7,427 bases of DNA from Synechococcales cyanobacterium PMM_0003 (GTDB taxonomy: Bacteria; Cyanobacteriota; Cyanobacteriia; Pseudanabaenales; Pseudanabaenaceae). This document shows, piece after piece, positions 4,847 to 7,427 of the stretch (its first letter is position 1; every line of letters starts with the position of its first letter). The stretch covers positions 1-7,427 of the forward strand of contig CASBRC010000308.1 of assembly GCA_949128015.1 (NCBI GenBank), in the 5' to 3' direction. Under the pieces are notes generated by a model, which was not told the DNA's origin, made no database searches, and worked only from the letters and a program-made list of their open reading frames with translations. The position numbers were made by a program, and so were the translations under genes.

Positions 4847-6295
4847 ATGAAACGGATGAGGTCTTTTCAGTTAGACTGTGTTAATAAAATCTTAGGCATT
4901 TTAGACAGTGGGCAAGACCCGTTATTGATTAGTCCTACGGGATCGGGTAAAACGGCAATGTGGTGCAAATTGATAAAGGTATTATCAAAGCGCGATCGGG
5001 CGTACAAATTCCTAGTCATTGTACCTCGCAAAAGTTTAGTAGTGCAGGCAATGGATGAGTTAGCGGACTGGCAGATCGACGCGGGGGCGATCGCCGGAAA
5101 TATGCCAGAGTCAAAGCGCGCCTCAGTACAGGTAGCGACCTATCAAAGTCTAGCAACGCGGGATATAGATTGGCTGAAGCCGGACTATACGGTACTAGAT
5201 GAGGCTCATCTTAGCGCTTTCCCTAAGTCCGTGAAAGAGTGGATACCTACTGTTAGTGACTATTGGTTGCACAAAAATAGGACGATCGGCGTGACGGCGA
5301 CCCCGCGGCGATCGGACAAACATACCAGCTTAGGTGAGTTATTCTTGCCTGATAACATAGTATTCGCACCTAATATTGCAGAATTAATCCGGATGGGGTA
5401 TTTGGTGCGACCGAGTTATGGTGTATGCCCTAATGCCGTCACAAGAAAGATGGTATTTGATCCGGGTTACGTTCTGGCAACCTATAAGTTAACCGATCGC
5501 CGCCCGACAATCGTGTTTGCACCTAGTGTACCCAAAGCGATAATGATGGCTATGAGATTCAATGATGAGGGCATAAAAGCGCGTGTTGTAACAGGTAGTA
5601 CCTCAACGGACGATCGGCGCGACATTTTTGCAGAATTCAATGATGAAACCTTGCCTGTAATAGTAAATTGTTGTGTACTCAGAGAGGGAATCGATCTGCC
5701 GATCGCAACTAATTTGATATTGGCAATAGATCCGGATTCTCACAGTAGTTATGTGCAGTGTATAGGTCGGGTATTGCGACCTGCTACATACAAAGACGGT
5801 AGCAAGAAAACTCACGCTAATATATACGACCTGACTGGTTGTGTAGAACGCCACGGTCGGGTCGAGGAATTAGAATATACAGCCGATGATATCCAGTTAC
5901 AGGATATTCAGTTAGGCGACGTACCGATGAAATCATGTATGAGGGAAGAATGCGACATTAAATCGTATATTAGCGCGCGGTTCTGTCGATGCGGGTGCGA
6001 GTTTGAGATTAAAAAGCGTCGTGTCGTAATACCAGAGGGCAATGTATTTGCGCTGCTAAATCGTGATGAGAGGGAGCATAAAGCAGTATATGAGGAATTG
6101 CTGCTAGAAGCTTTTGATCGGGGCGATCGCCCGCAAGCGGCCAGAGTTGAATTTTACAATCGTTACAGGTATACACCGCCGATCCTATGGCGACAAAATT
6201 TCAGACCATCGCCTGAGATTGAAGGTTGGCTGTTAACTGAAGGCTTGCGGCTTAATGCTAATTGGCGATCGAGACAGCTAGCACTACCTCTCTAA
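4847..6295 (+). CDS. SF2 DEAH-box helicase with C-terminal cysteine cluster
   Basis: 482 residues with a full set of superfamily 2 motifs: SPTGSGKT (29-36, motif I), LDEAH (117-121, motif II), TATP (150-153, motif III), EGIDLP (280-285, motif V) and QCIGRVLRP (304-312, motif VI with both arginines). It should be an ATP-dependent DNA or RNA translocase; the type resembles RAD25/XPB-like and phage-borne DEAD/DEAH helicases. Cysteines at 364, 369, 380, 382 and 384 in a CxC..C-rich segment suggest a small metal-binding site. The segment at 418-448 (LLLEAFDRGDRPQAARVEFYNRYRYTPP) resembles C-terminal parts of phage replicative helicases. Placed right after rep with its own promoter, it probably helps unwind plasmid DNA during replication or repair. 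A defence function is possible but no partner nuclease or methylase is present. Confidence 0.85.
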   Translation: MKRMRSFQLDCVNKILGILDSGQDPLLISPTGSGKTAMWCKLIKVLSKRDRAYKFLVIVPRKSLVVQAMDELADWQIDAGAIAGNMPESKRASVQVATYQSLATRDIDWLKPDYTVLDEAHLSAFPKSVKEWIPTVSDYWLHKNRTIGVTATPRRSDKHTSLGELFLPDNIVFAPNIAELIRMGYLVRPSYGVCPNAVTRKMVFDPGYVLATYKLTDRRPTIVFAPSVPKAIMMAMRFNDEGIKARVVTGSTSTDDRRDIFAEFNDETLPVIVNCCVLREGIDLPIATNLILAIDPDSHSSYVQCIGRVLRPATYKDGSKKTHANIYDLTGCVERHGRVEELEYTADDIQLQDIQLGDVPMKSCMREECDIKSYISARFCRCGCEFEIKKRRVVIPEGNVFALLNRDEREHKAVYEELLLEAFDRGDRPQAARVEFYNRYRYTPPILWRQNFRPSPEIEGWLLTEGLRLNANWRSRQLALPL

Positions 6296-6298
6296 TAA

Positions 6299-6319
6299 TT
6301 CCCAACAATGGGATTAATC
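6299..6319 (+). repeat. Dispersed semi-palindrome before the 97-aa gene
   Basis: Identical over 21 bp to copy 1 (2-22). It begins 4 bp after the helicase stop codon, 70 bp (start to start) upstream of the -10 box of the next gene. Confidence 0.85.
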
Positions 6320-6353
6320 TGGAAACCTTCTGAAAAGTTCCCGGATTAATCCC
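6310..6353. promoter_or_regulatory. Large inverted repeat built from the operator half-site
   Basis: GGGATTAATC (6310-6319, the right half of the semi-palindrome) is matched by GATTAATCCC (6344-6353). The pairing continues inward (6320-6326 with 6337-6343) with one wobble and one mismatch, giving about 17 positions around a 10-nt loop. No T-tract follows, so it is unlikely to be a terminator. It overlaps the expected -35 region of the next promoter and looks like a double operator. Confidence 0.6.
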
Positions 6354-6358
6354 TGCTG

Positions 6359-6379
6359 TATGGTATACTATAATAAGAC
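6359..6379 (+). promoter_or_regulatory. Promoter of the 97-aa gene
   Basis: ATGGTATACTATAATAAGAC (6360-6379) contains a perfect -10 TATAAT (6369-6374) and is identical to 6771-6790. The -35 position (6346-6351, TTAATC) lies in the operator palindrome and is poor. Start of transcription is expected near 6381. Confidence 0.7.
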
Positions 6380-6414
6380 GGAAACAAAGCAAACGAAAAT
6401 AAACGGGTAACAAG

Positions 6415-6708
6415 ATGGAAACTTTAGTGTTAGAAATTGCCAAACAATTCGAGTCCTGCGGGGCGATCGTATTTTGTGAACGCCGCGGCAAAAAATCGAT
6501 CGATATCTATGTGTCACTCCCTGTGATTATGAATGTCGGTTGCCTGACAATAAATCGTGAGCTTGAAGGTTGGGATGGTATGGGGAATAAAGCGACACCC
6601 GAAATCTTGGCGATCGCCCGTGAGTATGGCACTGATAAATTTATTCGGAGTGCAGGGCGGCGGGTTACTTTCTACCGGACGGGGATGCCAGCGCCCGTGG
6701 TCGGTTAA
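6415..6708 (+). CDS. 97-residue protein of unknown function
   Basis: I do not recognise a family. The protein has no signal peptide or membrane segment. A predicted alternation of helix and strand includes METLVLEIAKQFESCGAIVF (1-20), RRGKKSIDIYVSLP and TPEILAIAREYGTDKFI, and a basic segment RSAGRRVTFYR lies near the C-terminus. It is a small soluble protein, basic toward the end, so DNA or RNA binding is conceivable. The start at 6415 fits the leader length from the TATAAT promoter (about 34 nt); the ribosome-binding site is weak (GGG at 6405-6407). It is likely real because it has its own operator, hairpin and promoter module, duplicated before the next gene. A reverse-strand frame at 6514-6792 overlaps it but has no promoter. 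Confidence 0.65.
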   Translation: METLVLEIAKQFESCGAIVFCERRGKKSIDIYVSLPVIMNVGCLTINRELEGWDGMGNKATPEILAIAREYGTDKFIRSAGRRVTFYRTGMPAPVVG

Positions 6709-6728
6709 TCTCAACAGTGGAATTAGTC
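6709..6728 (+). repeat. Degenerate semi-palindrome before the SWIM gene
   Basis: TCTCAACAGTGGAATTAGTC aligns with TTCCCAACAATGGGATTAATC with one base missing and a few substitutions. Its spacing to the -10 box (71 bp) is almost the same as in the module at 6299-6379. Confidence 0.6.
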
Positions 6729-6759
6729 TCGGAAAATCTTTTTGAAATTTTCCGGGATT
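6725..6759. promoter_or_regulatory. Inverted repeat before the SWIM promoter
   Basis: CGGAAAAT (6730-6737) and ATTTTCCG (6747-6754) are perfect arms. The stem extends outward to 6725 and 6759 with two G-U positions, 13 pairs in all around a 9-nt loop. It occupies the same place as the inverted repeat at 6310-6353 but with different bases in the stem, so the fold is kept while the sequence changed. Confidence 0.6.
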
Positions 6760-6769
6760 CTCCGATAGG

Positions 6770-6790
6770 TATGGTATACTATAATAAGAC
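6770..6790 (+). promoter_or_regulatory. Promoter of the SWIM gene
   Basis: Identical to the promoter at 6359-6379, with -10 TATAAT at 6780-6785. Transcription should begin near 6792, giving a leader of about 29 nt. The Shine-Dalgarno AGGA (6808-6811) is 9 nt before the ATG. Confidence 0.7.
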
Positions 6791-6820
6791 AATCAAACAA
6801 ACATCACAGGAACCGCTACA

Positions 6821-7330
6821 ATGAAAACTACCCTCAAAAATAATCGCAAAGCACTTCAAAACGCTCTCATCTATACCAAAGAAGCCATTTCGCGTTTGCT
6901 CGGAGTCACAGTCAAAAGTATCGTGCGGACTATGGTTTGGTGGTCGGGTTTCTGGATTTTAATTAAAGGAAGAAGCCCCCGCCTGTACAAAAAATCTTTA
7001 TTTGACAAGCACTTCGCAAATTTTCGCAAACAAGCGGCTAAAGCCTACACGGTCGTCAAGACTGACAATAACACTTATCGAGTGATTAACGCCGATCAAG
7101 AAAACCCTACTGAGTACACAAAATCCTACCTGGTTTTGAGCGCCGCGCCTAATGGTTTGCTGAAATACACTTGCGGGTGTCAGGACTATAGATCCTTGTG
7201 TGACGCTTTTAAATCACCCGCCTGCAAGCATATCTATGCAGTGCTAGCGACGCAAGGGTTCGGGACGCTAAAGGAGGCGATCGACGCGAATACAGCAGCG
7301 CTTGACGCAAAACTCGCAATCGGGTTGTAG
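6821..7330 (+). CDS. Small SWIM-type zinc-finger protein
   Basis: 169 residues. C118 and C120 (TCGCQDY) with C135 and H137 (ACKHIYAVL) make a CxC-x14-CxH SWIM zinc finger, a fold found with SNF2-family ATPases, MULE transposases and recombination factors, where it binds DNA or protein. Just before it a short beta-rich stretch (AYTVVKTDNNTYRVIN...KSYLVLSA) resembles the region that usually precedes SWIM fingers. The N-terminus is basic, with ISRLLGVTVKSIVR (23-36) as a possible helix-turn-helix and a tryptophan-rich hydrophobic patch (WWSGFWILI, 40-48) too short for a clear membrane anchor. The start at 6821 has a usable Shine-Dalgarno and the shared promoter. There is no nuclease or ATPase domain, so it is likely an accessory that works with the helicase or replication protein. 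The function remains inferred. Confidence 0.75.
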   Translation: MKTTLKNNRKALQNALIYTKEAISRLLGVTVKSIVRTMVWWSGFWILIKGRSPRLYKKSLFDKHFANFRKQAAKAYTVVKTDNNTYRVINADQENPTEYTKSYLVLSAAPNGLLKYTCGCQDYRSLCDAFKSPACKHIYAVLATQGFGTLKEAIDANTAALDAKLAIGL

Positions 7331-7332
7331 GG

Positions 7333-7427
7333 CGATCGCCCGCCACGACCCGCCACAAACCGCCTGCCACACCCGATCGCCCGCCACGTCGCAGTCAAGC
7401 CCGCCACGTCGCCCGATCGCCCGCCAC
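7333..7427. repeat. GC-rich CCGCCAC repeat array, running off the window
   Basis: CCGCCAC occurs at 7340, 7350, 7381, 7401 and 7421, with CTGCCAC at 7364; spacing is 10, 14, 17, 20 and 20 bp. The last three form ~20-bp units (7372-7391, 7392-7411, 7412-7427) in which CCCGATCG and CAGTCAAG alternate ahead of CCCGCCACGTCG, giving a 40-bp higher-order period. The array starts directly after the SWIM stop codon and its end is cut by the window. Confidence 0.7.

Noticed and set aside
6514..6792. Reverse 92-codon frame across the 97-aa gene and the next promoter
   Set aside because: It covers a promoter and hairpin conserved with 6299-6379 and has no start signal. Its similarity to another reverse frame (6258-6491) only reflects the duplicated regulatory module.
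7333..7427. CRISPR array
   Set aside because: Repeats are only 7 bp, spacing is irregular, spacers are not unique 30-40-mers, and no cas genes are present.
1..7427. Complete circular plasmid
   Set aside because: No terminal overlap can be seen. A frame-free, repeat-rich join is possible but not demonstrable from the window.
1..7427. tRNA, rRNA or recognisable insertion sequence with a transposase
   Set aside because: No cloverleaf, rRNA signature or DDE/HUH transposase motif was seen; the zinc ribbon of the first gene alone is not enough to call a transposase.

Overview
The window looks like the replication and maintenance core of a cyanobacterial plasmid. The cyanobacterial assignment rests on many CGATCG/GATCGC tracts, including perfect HIP1 octamers GCGATCGC at 5087, 6123, 6610 and 7332. 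It also rests on a very large replication initiator of the DUF3854/CyRepA1 type, known from cyanobacterial plasmids, and on a small dispersed repeat of cyanobacterial style. Whether the window is a whole small plasmid or part of a larger one cannot be decided; no overlap of the ends is visible.

All five genes lie on the + strand. (1) 192-656 encodes a small zinc-ribbon plus helix-turn-helix DNA-binding protein. (2) 657-1011 is a 355-base control region full of inverted repeats. It ends with a predicted 55-nt antisense RNA (948-1002, minus strand) that has its own near-consensus promoter and an intrinsic terminator; it is placed as a countertranscribed copy-number regulator of the next gene. 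(3) 1012-4446 encodes the 1144-aa replication protein, with a TOPRIM-like N-terminal part and a helicase-like P-loop core. (4) 4447-4846 is a 400-base intergenic stretch with a terminator and nested direct and inverted repeats; it is a candidate origin and/or promoter region. (5) 4847-6295 encodes an SF2 DEAH helicase with a C-terminal cysteine cluster. (6) 6415-6708 encodes a 97-aa protein of unknown function. (7) 6821-7330 encodes a 169-aa SWIM zinc-finger protein. (8) 7333-7427 is a GC-rich CCGCCAC repeat array running off the end.

Two sequence families tie the region together. A ~21-bp semi-palindrome, core TTCCCAACAATGGGATTAAT, occurs upstream of every gene, inverted before rep and degenerate before the SWIM gene. 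Four of the five promoters also share ATGGTA next to a TATAAT -10 box. This suggests one plasmid-encoded regulon in which initiator, helicase and accessory DNA-binding proteins are expressed together. The zinc-ribbon/HTH protein is an obvious but unproven candidate regulator. Separately, a 52-bp hairpin repeat has entered two unrelated genes in the same reading frame, adding the peptide PLAQP...GAAPTERIAP to both proteins; a truncated third copy lies in the 4447-4846 intergenic stretch.

The strongest new-biology candidate is the antisense RNA over the rep leader. Its hairpin is better paired as minus-strand RNA than as plus-strand RNA, which argues that it works as an antisense transcript.
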